DNA of 64,000 nucleotides, taken from Lepiota brunneoincarnata (Eukaryota > Basidiomycota > Agaricomycetes > Agaricales > Agaricaceae). The translations under genes were made by a program, and so were the position numbers. Below, piece after piece: positions 35,617-47,700 of the stretch. Where the stretch lies: assembly GCA_023014365.1 (NCBI GenBank), contig JAEBUN010000060.1, forward strand, positions 1-64,000, written 5' to 3'. The notes under the pieces are model-generated. The model was given only the letters and a program-made list of their open reading frames with translations, was not told the DNA's origin and did no database searches. The number at the start of each line of letters is the position of its first letter. The stretch's first letter is position 1.

Positions 35617-37481
35617 AAATGGTGCCATTTGGTATTTACTTATGAATAATGTAACGAGACTGTCGCCGGTGGAACGCAACCATGAAACTCGTGAGAGTGG
35701 AAAATTGCTCTGTCAATTGTTTTTTCATCGTATTTCAAGTGCCTTCAGCAATTTCTGTGGTTCTCACTGCTGGTGTATGACTAGATTTGTGGGGCATGTA
35801 CATTTGTCAGCACATTTTGAATGTATGGGAATGTTTATGGCACTCTCTGTGGGGCCCTTATATTGTCACCTGTCTCAAGTGAAATATTATTTCCTCCTTT
35901 GTAATATTGCATGAAAATAAAAAATATCTAACAAATATCTCAAGGTGGGATAACAATTGAATATTTATTATCAAGACTGGCCATCATTCCCATAGATTGG
36001 CACCAAGGGTCAGAGGTTATTTTGGTGCCAAGGTCAGAGATTATTTCAGTACTAGGATCAGAGGTCATTCATCCTGCCCATGTCACATCCATGTCAACCA
36101 AAGTCTAATTAGGCTTTAAACTCTGACCCCTTACCCTACCATGGACCCACTTAGCCCTGCTCCAACCCCTACTGTCTCATCACAAGACTATCCCTGACCA
36201 CATGCCATGGCTATCTGACCTCTAGCAATCTTGTACCTGAATCCTGCCATCCCTGTCTATACCCTGTTCTATTCTGTATTTCCTCAGTAAGATTTAGTTT
36301 ATTTCCATATCAGTCTTCATCTCTAGACTATTGTTTGTAATCCTATTTGGTTCCCACCTATCTCCACCTATAGTCATTACTAGTCACATTCTATTAAGAT
36401 GTTAATATATATACTGTAGAATACCTGACTTGTAACTCCAATCTGATAATCAACTTGAACAGTGAATTTCTATCCCTATCTCCTATCTTGCCATTTCCAC
36501 TCAGCCCCACTTGGCTCTGCTCTGCTCTTCCCAGAGCATAGACTAGGACAGTAAGGAGGGCACAGTACATAAGCTGAGGCTGCAAGTCCATTCCCATTTG
36601 TGAAGCCACTTAACCCTTAGTAGAGGTCTTCATCAACTTCCTAGGGGTTTAGGGAAGGAGAAAATATATAATGGTGAGTACAGATAGGTGCAATGGGGTC
36701 AGAGGAGGAGGAAATGTATGATGGTGAGTATGGACAGGTGCAATGGGGTTGTTAGAACAAATGATCCCACCCATTTCATTTTATTTAAGACTCATCAGAC
36801 ACATGATTGTCTGAGCAAACTTGCACTGTCTATCCAATGGGAAAGCTTACCTTGCTTACCTAATGGGATTGTGATAGGGGGCTATGCAATCTGTGGAGCA
36901 GCTTACATAATCAGCTAAAAATAACTCACATTTTTCACCAAAGGAAAATATATATAACCACATTACATGCAAAGCATGTGACCATAGGAACTTACCAGGG
37001 CAACTAACTCTGGATGAGTTGGACTTCTCATGGAGAAGGCTTATATGAGCACACAGGTCCCACTGCACCCACAAGACTTCCTGGTGCTGGCTAACTGCTA
37101 TTTGACTAGGTTCTAGTGCAAGACATTAGGCTTAGGCTTTCAAAATGCTAGGTTCACTTTAAAAAATATAGTAAAGTTGAAAATATACCAAAATATCATT
37201 TCTGTAGAATATATAGAGAATTAGCTTAAGTATATTGAACTATCTGCAAGATTTTATGTATTTAAGTGCAAGATAACAGTATATATGGGGAATGTACTCA
37301 AATATATCTAACTAAGAGCATGAATAAATGCCCAAGTTAAGAACTTAGCTTTGTTGCTTGTATGTGTAAACAAGTGTCAAAGTTAAGTATGCTTGCATTT
37401 GCCACTTATCAGCCCATACAATATTCAAAGTTGAGTGCACTCAAGTTTACCACTTGTCTCCTTATACCATGGTCAAAGTTA
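35617..37481. other. CpG-poor non-coding block with short tandem repeats
   Basis: Composition changes here: CpG is common up to about 35730 and then almost absent. No gene is seen. Local tandem repeats are a ~27-bp unit repeated three times (35997-36070, word GGTCAGAGGTTATTT), a 50-bp unit twice (36658-36749, word ATGGTGAGTA) and a 48-bp unit about three times (37330-37481, word TCAAAGTTAAGT). The rest may be decayed transposon sequence beyond recognition. Confidence 0.55.
37330..37481. repeat. 48-bp tandem repeat, ~3 copies
   Basis: TCAAAGTT recurs at 37377, 37425 and 37473 at exact 48-bp steps, preceded by a diverged copy near 37331 (CCAAGTTAAG). The array is cut on the right by the Tc1 element at 37482. 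Confidence 0.6.
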
Positions 37482-39079
37482 TAGTAAGGGATAAAACCCT
37501 TCCAATGATTTTTATACTTCAACAAATATGTTAACAACTGCCTACCTACTAAAGATGAAACCTTCATATTTTAATTGGGAATACCTATATGGCTCATATA
37601 TCACCCTGCCAAATATGATTATGTCATATGCTATTTTGGGAAGTCAGAGAATTAAACAATCATTTAAGGTCATTGAAAGAGTTTTGTCTATCTCTAAGAA
37701 TTTACCAATAATTACACTTTTAGTACTTTGTATAACCTTCTCTGGTATCCAAAACAGCCTGAACCCTATCAAGCATACTCTATCAGATTCTGACACACTT
37801 CTGCTGGAATCTGATCCCATTCCCTGTGTCCTCCCCCATAATTCTTCTATCCCCTAAGGTGGAGTATCATACTCTCCCAACTTGATTTTAAGGTGAGTCC
37901 ATAGATGTTCAATGGGATTGAGGTCTGGAGATTGTGAGGGCCACACCATAACCTCTATTTCAGCTGCTTTGAACCATTTTTGAGCTTTGATGCACCTATG
38001 TTTGGGATCATTATCTTGTTGAAAGACAATATCCTCCACTTCTTTGTCATACCACTCCAGACTTCCCTTGAGTTTATCCTCCAAAATGATGACAAATAGA
38101 TCACCATCCATCTTACCATTAATCTTGGCTGCCAACCCTGGACCCTCCCACAGCATACAGCTCCATACCATGATAGAACCTCCTCTAAACTTTGTGGTTC
38201 CCTGTACCTGCCTGTCACTAAGCCTCTCCCCTGCTCTTTTCCAGACCCAAACCCTTCCATCTGACCCTAAGTAGTTGATTATGGTCTCATCTGACCAAAC
38301 CACTCTCTTTCAGTCTTCCAGAGTCCAGTCTGCATGTGCCTCTGCCCACTCTAGTCTTTTCCTCTTATATATAACAGAGAGTTTATGCCTTTTCTGCTTG
38401 ACTACAGCCTTCATTCCAGCTTTTTTGAGTGCTCTGCAAACTGTTTTGGAGGATAGAAGTTGGTCAATGACAGTACAAAGGGTTCTGGTGATTTGGGAGG
38501 CATTTTCAGCCTTGCAGGATGTGATAAGATGAGTGGTCTATTTGATATTGCCAACAGAAAGCTTGGTTGGGTGGCCACCAAGTGACTTTGAAAGTGTTGA
38601 ACAATGTTTGGAGTAAAGGTGAGATATAGTGCTGAGGCCAAGACCAGTGGTAGAAGCAATATGGGTAGCAGAGTGGTCTTTGTCCAAAGGAAGAGAATAT
38701 AGTTGTATTGAGTTATAGAGAGAGATCACATGTTAGCAAAATGAAGTTGGGGGGGTGGTGTGAGCTAGGGGAGTGAGCAGCTATATTTATACATTATTCA
38801 AACCAGTCACATGACATTGCTTTGCACTTATTTGGCTGTAATAAACAAAATCATGTGATTAGAGTAGAGATGGACAAAACCCTTCCAATGACCTTAAATG
38901 ATTGTTTAATTCACCGACTTCCCAAAATGGCATATGACGTAATGATATTTGGCAGGATGATACATGAGCCATATAGGTATTCCAAATTAAAATATGAAGG
39001 TTTCACCTTTAGTAGGTGGGCAGTTATTAACATATTTGTTGAAGTATAAAAATCATTGGAAGGGTTTTGTCCCTTACTG
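37482..39079 (-). mobile_element. Tc1/mariner element, family A, defective copy
   Basis: 1,598 bp flanked by TA on both sides (37480-37481 and 39080-39081). Termini read TAGTAAGGGATAAAACCC and, inverted, CAGTAAGGGACAAAACCC. TIRs are about 215 bp; each is itself bounded by an outer ACAAAACCCTTCCAATGA and an inverted inner copy. It is inserted in a gypsy pol relic (right flank). Nearly the same sequence as the copy at 58606-60208, in opposite orientation. Confidence 0.9.
37854..38733 (-). pseudogene. Broken Tc1 transposase (family A)
   Basis: The DDE domain is readable with WSDETIINYLGSDGR, FQQDNDPKHR and SPDLNPIEHLW, and the N-terminal helix-turn-helix with GLGLSTISHLYSKH. Three in-frame stops interrupt it: after the first HTH (near 38538), just before the first catalytic Asp (near 38312) and near the C-terminus (37854). 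The middle one replaces a Trp codon of the other copy (TGG to TGA). The copy cannot make transposase. Confidence 0.85.
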
Positions 39080-39087
39080 TATATTCC

Positions 39088-39410
39088 TGAAGGTATGGGG
39101 GAACATGCACTCAGAAACCAGAATTCTGGGGGTCATTTTTTTGGGAATTTTGGAGGAATGCTTCTGCCAGGCATTGAGGGGTGGTAAAACCTGCAGTAAT
39201 CACCTCCAGAGTAGGTTTTGGAGGGAGAAGTCTTATTGTGAAGATACAATCCCCATCTTCTAAAGGCTCCTCTGGTTCCAAGGTGGGGAGGGTTGGCTTA
39301 TCCCCATCCTCTTCTTCATCTAAGATGGGAAATGGGCCAAGTTGGTATGCTTGGATGCAATTAGCTTGAAGCTTTTGTGCATAGTACTGATACACTGATT
39401 TCATGCTCAT
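39088..39410 (-). pseudogene. Gypsy pol relic, protease-RT linker
   Basis: The frame 39410-39111 reads an acidic stretch followed by AEAFLQNSQKN, then a TGA and VHVPPYLQEY up to the Tc1 insertion site. This matches the linker that precedes the reverse transcriptase in basidiomycete gypsy polyproteins (pattern SQRLAEAF.KNS...P.YL..F). The rest of the RT is not found on the other side of the Tc1 copy. Confidence 0.5.
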
Positions 39411-40984
39411 ACATGAATTCTGTACTCTGGAATGATTCTCTACATAGAATCATTGGCTATGTCATTAAGGAACTCTATAAAGGATTGGTACTATATTCTG
39501 TAGTAGTCAGTTTAACCGAATTGAGGATATTCAAGCCTCAGAAGTGTTCAAACTAGTTCATTATCACTAAGCTTAGTAAACCAAACCACCAGAATACTCT
39601 CCAGAGGGATACAGGACCCTACATAGCCTATTGAGTATATTCCAGTCACATCAAGGGACCTTATAAGCAATTTTCTGATGAACTTGGATGCATTTGAACA
39701 TAGAGAATGTAACTAGTAGCTGTCACAGGTGTATTACACCTATAACAAGTCCATTAATGATGACCAGACTACAGAACAGAATGTCCAATGTTTGGAAGGT
39801 AATATCTGATGCCCAAAGCCCTAAAAATATCAAAGACTTTATAATTAACAAGTGCTTTGTGGGTCCCAGCACCTCAGCATACTGCCTGTTAGGGGAATAA
39901 ATGGGCTGGAAACCCAAATGATATTTGAGTGGGGATCATAATCCCTACTCGCAGCTATATTTATATACAAAAGGTCTGCGCACAGACCAGACTACTGAAA
40001 CTACGGTAATCAGACAATATCACATGCATGACAATATCAAAGTATAAATAGGAGACATATACCTCACATGATCACAACAAAGATGGGGGGTGTCAAGGTG
40101 GGTTGCCATGGTATCCAAGGCCTAGACCCCCAAGGTGCCCAAGCTAGTCAATGCTCAGGGACCTCAGGGCAGTCAGAGACTGAAAGCAACAGAAGGCCAC
40201 AACATAGAGAAACCTACTATCAGGGTGTCCCCTGACACTGCCTAACTGAGATTAATGACAACAGATCAAGGGATTGCCCATCCACTATACATTCTGGTCA
40301 TATTTGATCCAGAGGCTTAATACACTTGCATGGATGCAGAATAATGCAGACAAGCACAAAACACATCTTGCTAAATTGCCATTTGTCAATCAGAGAAAAA
40401 CCCATAACCCAGGGCAAGGCAGAAATGCTGCTGAACCTTCCAAAATATTCTACAGTGCCTGTAACAATTAAGCTTATTGTTTTCTATTTCATATTTACTA
40501 TTTCTCATATGTATCTACAACAATATAAATACGGTCATGCTTGTTCATGGAGAAGCAAGAGGTCTCACCCCCACTTCTACACACAAGTCTGCAAGCCGTG
40601 ATCAAGAATGGTTTCAGAGGACTATTTAGTGTGTGTTGTTAAGTGAGTTTTCCAGAGACGGAGATAGAGAACAGAGTTCCAGAGTGCCTAGAGACAGAGC
40701 CAGAAACCAGAGCAGAGTTCAAAGACTAGAGATCAGAGATCAGAGACCCCATACTTTGAATTGACAGGGATTGTCCTTTCACTGTTGCACCATATAGCTA
40801 AGATAACTTCAACAGCTGTTTGTTAACCTCTAAAACTTTACTCTCTTGAATTACACTGTCAGAATGCACCTCCAGAACACCCCAAAAGACAAAACTGTTC
40901 ACTATCTATCTCATACTCCTTGTATTAGCTTAAACTTATCGAATTTCAGCTAAGCTTAGTGAAAACAAGCACTCTATCTATATT
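39411..40984. other. Unassigned sequence between two gypsy relic pieces
   Basis: No gene is seen. It separates a gypsy protease relic (40985-41640) from the linker relic (39088-39410), both minus strand, so it is probably an insertion or a rearranged segment. I could not find matching ends or a target duplication. TGTTAGGGGAATAAATGGGC at about 39886 looks like a copia-type LTR start but no matching end was found. Confidence 0.35.
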
Positions 40985-41640
40985 AAAAACCCATGAATGT
41001 TTTTACATTTTCAGTTCTTGGCACATGACTGGTCTTGGCATTCTGTACAGTGTGAGGGGCACCAGGATAATTGACTTCTCCAGTCTGCCAGTCAATTTCC
41101 AGGTTATGTTGCTTCAGCCATGTGAATCCCAGAAGGAGTTCTTGCCTTCCCAGCTTGGTTACTGCCAGCAGCATATGTTCAGCATGGTTTCAATAGTACA
41201 GGACCACATCTACCACTTTAGAAATTTGTCCAGCCTCATTCAGAGTTCCATTCATGTTGAACACTGGGATGGGATTGGATAAGTGGCAAGTACTAAGGCA
41301 AGCAGCACAAACAAAATCCTGGTCAATGAAGGAACTAGTTGCCCCAGAATCCACCAATGCCTTGATAGTTTTACATTCTGCTGAGTTAGTAGTCTCAAGT
41401 TCCACCATCAGCTGGAGGGATTTGGATTCTGAGTCAGAGTAAGCAATAACCAGTCTCTTCAGGAGGTGGCATTTCCAGCAGGGATATTGCACTGAAGTTT
41501 TGGGAAGTGGTGGTGTGTCTTTGGATGTTATGAACAGTCCAGACAGAGAGGAGCTGGAACAGGTATTTGACTTTACAAGATAGGTACAGGAGACCACAGA
41601 CCAGCTACAAGCACAGGAATATGAAGACAAAGAAGGGGAA
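40985..41640 (-). pseudogene. Gypsy aspartic protease relic
   Basis: Two overlapping minus frames (41630-41190 and 41174-40983) carry the retropepsin core ALVDSGATSSFIDQDFV and the typical ending ELLLGFTWLKQHNLEIDW followed by a degenerate Cys-rich segment. A frame change occurs near 41190. The upstream gag part is missing because another LTR element starts at 41663. Confidence 0.7.
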
Positions 41641-41662
41641 TACTATAATGCTATGCAGGACC

Positions 41663-43228
41663 TGTTACCATTTTCCCCTTTACACACCCACCCGTCTATT
41701 TTTGCTTATCACATGTTACCGCCTGTTGTCAGCACCTGTTTATATTTAGTTATCACATGCCACTGCCCGTCTATAGTTAGTTTTCCTTTGGCCTGTGATT
41801 CTTGCTTGTTTGCATGTGATTCTTTCTTTTATCACATACCAGTCACCTCAGCAGTATATATAGACTTAGGTATTACTTGTAATCCCTAGCTTTGTCTTAT
41901 TATACACCATATTTGTTCCTGTTCTTTGGCATTGCCTTAGACTTGCTCGCATTAGCCAATGGTCTACTTGTTGTAGATCGCATTGGTCCTTGCAGATGCC
42001 TAACCCGCATAACAAAAGACAAAGCTGCTTGTTGCCTCTCTTCTCTCTTCTCGCTCTCTTTGGTTTGCACAGTACTGTTAACTGTGAGATCTAAACAGAA
42101 CCGTAATCTGTTGAGGATCATTGCTTGTCTATTCGAGCATCTGACATGGTCTTCACCCCGAAGAACTCCGGCTGTTGTTCTTCTGACCCTTTGCACCCCA
42201 GTGTCTCTATAGGTTCTCAGATTCCTCATTCGTCTTGTCAAACGTCTTAGTGGATCTTAAATTCTTGTTGGTTCCTCTTTACTGGAAAAGACATTGTTGC
42301 CCATCATGGGTAGTTACTTCAAAGACAGGACAGGCCATCCTAACCCTAGAATTTCTCAGTCTGGTTCTGGATCCCCAGGACCTTCTTGACGGTCTGTTAC
42401 CCCACATACCACTCCATCAACTCGCCCTACTCCTTCTTTTCGTGTTCCTTCATCTTCTCCTGAGTCCGACCAACCCATATATGCAATCCCACCTGAACCA
42501 GCAGATACCACCATTCATGTAGCCACCCAGATTACCGAACCATCACCTGTAGAACTGCCTCGACCCCCCTTTGGTCTGCTCAAAGCAACCACAAGTACAG
42601 GAGGTCCCTTATGCTTCCCCATCTGTCAGATCAAACCTGGACAATACCAGCTCCCCCGCAACCTACAATGCTTCCCTCCACCCTCACCTCCCTCTGCACC
42701 CATGTCTGAGACTATGGGCAATGCACCCGCTGATTATCCACCTCCTGGCCCACCAGGACCACCCAGAGGCCCACCAGGACTGCCTGGACCACCACCAGGA
42801 CCACCCAGAACCCCTTTCGGACTACAAGGTCCATCACCACCACCACAACAACTGCAGCATAATGGCTACAAAGAATTGTCTTTTGAGAAACCGACACTGT
42901 TCAACGGTAACCGCAAGAACTTCCAGGAGTTCATTAATTCCATAGTGCTCTACCTCTATGGTAACACCGACATCTATAACACTGACGATAAGAAGATCAT
43001 ATTCTTCTTGTCCCTGCTTAAAACTGGTGAAGCCAGCAACTGGAAGAACCAGTACTTTCAGTCCAAACAGATTTGGGGCGTATGTACCCCTGGTACCTAC
43101 AATGAACTCATTGAAGAGTTCACTGAAGCATTCTCACCTGTCAACGTCCCTTCCCAAGCCTTCCATGACCTTAATACTCTTCATCAAGAATCCCGTAACG
43201 TTGAAGACGTCATTGCAGAGTTCAAAAC
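41663..43228 (+). mobile_element. Ty3/gypsy element family 2, 5' part
   Basis: A 352-bp LTR (41663-42014) begins TGTTAC and ends TAACA, with a TATA box TATATATA at 41855-41862. One base after the LTR is the primer-binding site AAGACAAAGCT (42016-42026). It is complementary to AGCTTTGTCTT (41888-41898), which lies 33 bp after the TATA box, i.e. at the expected mRNA start. Gag follows and is cut at 43228 by the family 1 LTR. The 3' remainder is not present to the right of the family 1 element. Confidence 0.75.
42306..43228 (+). pseudogene. Truncated gypsy gag (family 2)
   Basis: From ATG 42306 the frame is broken by a TGA at about 42387 and then a frameshift before 42702. The second part has a collagen-like Pro/Gly stretch (GPPGPPRGPPGLPGPPPG) followed by a clear retrotransposon capsid region: KPTLFNGNRKNFQEFINS, WKNQYFQ and EFTEAFSPVNVPSQAF. 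It ends inside the capsid where the family 1 LTR begins. Confidence 0.75.
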
Positions 43229-43644
43229 TGTTACCCGGGTTAGGGGTTTGCTCTTGAGTAGCACGGGTTTCGACACAGGATGTCTATACAGACTTGGTCC
43301 TATCCTACTAAGTGTGACTTGGAGACGACGGAGCACTATAATCCAGCCGGTTTAAGGGCAAAGAGGTATAGGAGGCAAGAACTGTATAACACTAAGATAA
43401 GGATACAAGGGTATGGTACAGTATCCTTATATACTACTATGTGTGGCTGTGCTCCTACTATATATGTCTGGACCCAGATAAGTGAGTCATATCCTTATCT
43501 ATCTAAGTATAGATTGTTCTGATGGTACTTCTGATGGTTTCAGGATGACAGGTCTTCTATCTATTTATATACTTTGGGTGCTTCTGATAAGAGTTCCTTC
43601 CGGTGAGGCTTCTGATAAGGGGTTTAAGGGGACTTCTGATAACA
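43229..43644 (-). repeat. 3' LTR of the family 1 element
   Basis: 416 bp, TGTTACCCGGG...GATAACA on the plus strand. Identical to the other LTR at all but six bases, each of them in a CG/TG/CA dinucleotide. Confidence 0.9.
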
Positions 43645-43717
43645 TTACCCCGTTTCTAAGGTTATATTCCATTATAACCATTTTACATCTTTTCCTTCTG
43701 TTGTGTTTGGGTGGAGT

Positions 43718-44740
43718 TTAGAAATCTCCTACTGGTTCTCCACATATGTTTGACATGGCAATGTTGTCATATCCATCATCAAAGTCATCTTCTTCAGGGT
43801 ATTCAAGTCCTGAGTATTGGTAATGGAGTGACGGAGTGTTTTGGGGTTGAGCTGCCATAGGTCTGTTATAAGGTGTATGTCTTATTCCTTTTGAGGGACA
43901 TTCAGTTTGTTTATGGCAGGGTTGGAATACTCCACAGTGTGGGCATCTATATTTGATGCAATCGTATGAGTAGTGACCAGGGGCATATTGTTTGCAACTG
44001 AGGCATGCAAATTGGGGGCAGTCCATAGCCCAGTGTCTGGTTTGTTTGCATTGAATGCATCGGGATCTGTCATTGGGTTTCGGGTTTGGAATTTGTTGAA
44101 TGGGAGCGGGGGAGTTCCGTATTGGGGTTGGTTTGGTGATTTTACGAAAGGGGTTGTTGTTTCCGACAGGATTCTTTCTTCCTGATGTGGGAGTTGGGGT
44201 GTTTTTGTTGGTGGGAGGTACCACGTTGGTTTGTTTCTTTCTTGGCATTTGGGACATGAGTCCTTGGCGGGTGAGGAAAAATGCCTCGTAATTCTCAGTC
44301 CATTTTCATTGGGCATGGAACGCGTCATGGAGGAGTTTTGTTTGTTTGACATGATGGATATAGTTCGACCATACTTCTCAGTCGTAATCGCTGATGGGGG
44401 CTTTGTTGACTTTGTCGGTGAGGGATTGGGTGGAAGTGATGGTGTGTAAGTCTTCTATGCTTGTTATGATTGGTTTAATACTTGTTACTCCAGCTGTGTG
44501 GAAGTGGATGGGTAGGGCGGCTACTGGTTCTGGTTTGGGTGTAGCATTGGGGTCAGAAGTTTCGTCTCTGGTGTTGATGAAGGCGTTGGAGGAAGTGAAT
44601 GGGCATGGCTTTGGGATTGGAGTTGGGGAATTTCTTTCGACATTGGGATCATCAATGATGATGACAGAAGAGGTGGTGGAGGAAGAGGAGAAGGGGGGAG
44701 TGGATTGGGGACGGATGAGGTTGAGGTTGTTCATGGACAT
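43718..44740 (-). pseudogene. Extra ORF downstream of pol, zinc-knuckle protein
   Basis: 341 codons from ATG 44740, which overlaps the pol stop by a few bases (ATGTCCATGA), to TAA 43718. Two in-frame TGA codons (44378-44380 and 44306-44308) interrupt it; the frame is otherwise continuous. The N-terminal part is Ser/Thr/Pro-rich and disordered. The C-terminal part has a CCHC knuckle of retroviral spacing (CIQCKQTRHWAMDC, CX2CX4HX4C), then two Cys/His-rich repeats (CLSCKQYAPGHYSYDC, CPHCGVFQPC). It ends with an acidic tail (EEDDFDDGYD). It sits where env would be but has no membrane segment. A nucleic-acid-binding accessory protein is inferred. Confidence 0.75.
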
Positions 44741-47700
44741 TGTTGAGTATGTTTGTTGGTAGAGCGAAGTTGCTTCTGGTAGGTTCTGGGTAGTTCCTGG
44801 TCATTGCTGTTAAGTTGATGTATCTCTTTATACTCTTCCAAGTATTCATCGGTGTTATTGCGGAGTTCTTCTTCGGATATCCATTGGTTCTCCGTGTGGG
44901 AGTATCCTTTCCAATGTATGTAGTATTGGAGTCTTTCTCGGTATCGGCGGTGATTGAGAATAGCTTCTATTTCGTATTCTTCTTTTTCGTTGATGATGTC
45001 TGGTGGTGGTGGTGTCGGATGAGGTCTGTATGCTTCTGTTTCATTGTATGGGGTTAAGAGGTTTCAGTGGAATACCGGATGTATCTTCCATTTGATCGGA
45101 AGTTTTAGTTTGTATGTGAGTGGCGATAAGACTTCTGAAATAGGGAAGGGTCCTAGTTGTTTTGGGGATATTTTGTTGGAGATGAAGGGGAGTTTGAGGT
45201 TTTTGGCTTCTAGCCATACTTTTTGATGTGTTTCAAGGGGTTTGACAGTTCTTCTGGTTCTTTGTTTCATAATGTCGGCAGAGAGTTGATGTGCCACATG
45301 TGCTTCTTTTCTGGCATCATCAAGGAGTCTGATGCGTTCATCTACTGATGGAAAGTTCGAAGTTTCCATTACTGTGGGTATTGGTGGAGGGTTGTATCCC
45401 ATGATGAGTTTGAATGGGGATTTCTGCCTTGAGGCATGTATTTTGGAGTTGTGTGCGAACTCGGCGATAGGGAGGGTCTCTGACCAGTCAAGAGGGTTCC
45501 TGGTGCAGTATATGGTGAGATAGGTCTTGATTTCTTGGTTGTATTGTTTGGTGGAACCATCTGTCTGGGGATGGTATGCAGTTGAGAATGCCTGTTGGAT
45601 GTTTAGACGTTTGGCTAGTTGTCGGAGGGAGTTGGCAGTGAATCTGGGGTCTTGATCTGATATGATCTTATTGGGTAATCCGAATCTGGTGAAGACTTTT
45701 TCTATTAATAGTTGTCCAATGTCATCGGTGTTTGATCGATCTGAGGTTGGGATGAAAATTACCCCCTTCGTAAGGCCGTGGTCCACCACGGACAATATCG
45801 TGTTATGGCCGGTGCTAGGCAGTAGACTGGTGATAAGATCCCATGAGATCTGGGCAAATGGGCGTTTGGAGGATGATGGCAGGATCGGTTGAGTTGGTGC
45901 ATGGTCCGGTCTGCGTATGATCTTGTGTTGCTGACACTCTGGACAGCCTTTGACGTAGTTCTTTATGAACGTTGACATTCCTGGCCAATATACTTCTTTC
46001 TTGGCAAGGCGGTATGTTTCCTGTTCTCCAGGGTGGCCACGTGTAGGGTGGTCATGGTATCTTGCGATGACATCGCATCTGAGTTGGAGGTCTTCTGGAA
46101 TAATGACACGTTCTTGGAACGTGAGGAGTGGACCATTCGAGGTCAGAACTGTTCCGAAGTCTTTATCGGCGGCATTTGGGTGGGCTTCTTTCAGGAGTTT
46201 GAATGCTTCGGTGGTTCTAGCGTCGTATTTAGGTGATTCCATGATTCTTTCTTGGAGTTCCATATCGACGGTGGCGATAAAGAGGTGTTCTGGGAGTACT
46301 GTGATCAGGTTTTGATCTTCTATGTCGGTGGTGGTGATAAAGAGGTTATTTGGAAGCATGGTGACATCCTCGTTATCTTTATCTTCATCAGGGATGTGGT
46401 CTGGACGTCTTGAGAGAGCATCTGGTGCAGGGATCTTTGATCCTGGGATGTGTTCTAATTTGAAGTTGTAGTCAGCGAGGGTCTGGACCCATCGTGCTTG
46501 TCAGCGGTTGATTTTCTGGGGTTTACACCAATATGTGAGGTTCTGGTGATCTGTTCTGATACGGACAGTGTGAGGGCTGCCAAGGAGGTAGTGGCGCCAT
46601 TCTTCGAGGGCTCGGATAATAGTGAGGAGTTCCCTGTCATAGATATTGTAGTTGCATTCTGCTGGCCCAAACGTCTGTGAATAGAATAATACGGGTTTCC
46701 GTATTCCATTGATGTTGTGTTGATACAGGACAGCTCCTGATGCAAATTTGGAAGCATCGGCTTCTATTTTAAAGGGTTTTGTGGAGTTGGGCATGAGGAG
46801 TACCGGTTCCTTTAGGAATTCATTCTTGAGCGTTTCAAACGCTTTCTGTTGTTCTTCTTTCCATTCGAATTTGTTTGATTTGGAAAGGAGTTGGTTCAGG
46901 GGTTTGGTGTGGTGGGAGTAGCTGCAGATGAACTTCGGGTAGAAGTTACAGAATCCGATGAATTTCCGAATGTGTCGGACTGTTTTTGGCACTGGCCAGT
47001 CTTCTATTCCCTTGAGTTTTCCAGGATCCATTTTGATCTTGTCTGGTATGATGATCATGCTGAGATATTCAAGTCGTTGTTTGTTGAACTTGCATTTCTC
47101 CGTTTTGAGGTAGAGGTCGTTTTCCTGCAGGATTTGCAGTACTTTTTCCGTAAGTTGGTCAGTTTCTTCCTGGGTTTTACCGTAGATTAGGATATCATCC
47201 ATGTAGATGATGATTTCTCCTTTCTCCATTATTTCGGAGAATAACGTGTCCATCATATGTTGGAACGTTGCGGGACTATTGCAAAGTCCGAAAAACATAA
47301 CAGTCGGTTCAAAAAGACCCATGGGAGTCTTGAACGCTGCTTTCCATTGATCGCCATCTTTGATTCTGACATTATTGTATCCTAAGCGGACGTTGAGCTT
47401 AGTGAAATACTTAGCTCCTTTGAGTTTGTCCATGATAGAGGAAATCATGGGGATTGGGTAAGCGTTTTTGACAGTGTGATCGTTTAGATAACGATAATCT
47501 TGACAGGGTCGGAGGTCTCCTCCTTTCTTGGCAACGAAAAAGAAGGGTGATGCCATAGGGGATTTTGAGGGGTGGATGTAGCCTTTTCGGAGGTTTTCGT
47601 CTATGAATTCCTTCAGCGCTTTTTCTTCAGCAGGTGCCACTTGATAAGGTTTCATCGATTTTGCTTCGAATGTTGGTTTTAGTTCAATTTCGTGATCAAA

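Noticed and set aside
41663..42014. Family 2 LTR as a solo LTR
   Set aside because: A PBS and gag follow directly, so it is the 5' LTR of a truncated element.
42702..42850. Collagen-like protein
   Set aside because: The Gly-Pro-Pro stretch is a low-complexity N-terminal part of a retrotransposon gag with a capsid region following.
44394..44762. Plus-strand ORF of 122 codons
   Set aside because: It is the antisense of the third gypsy ORF and has no protein-like features.
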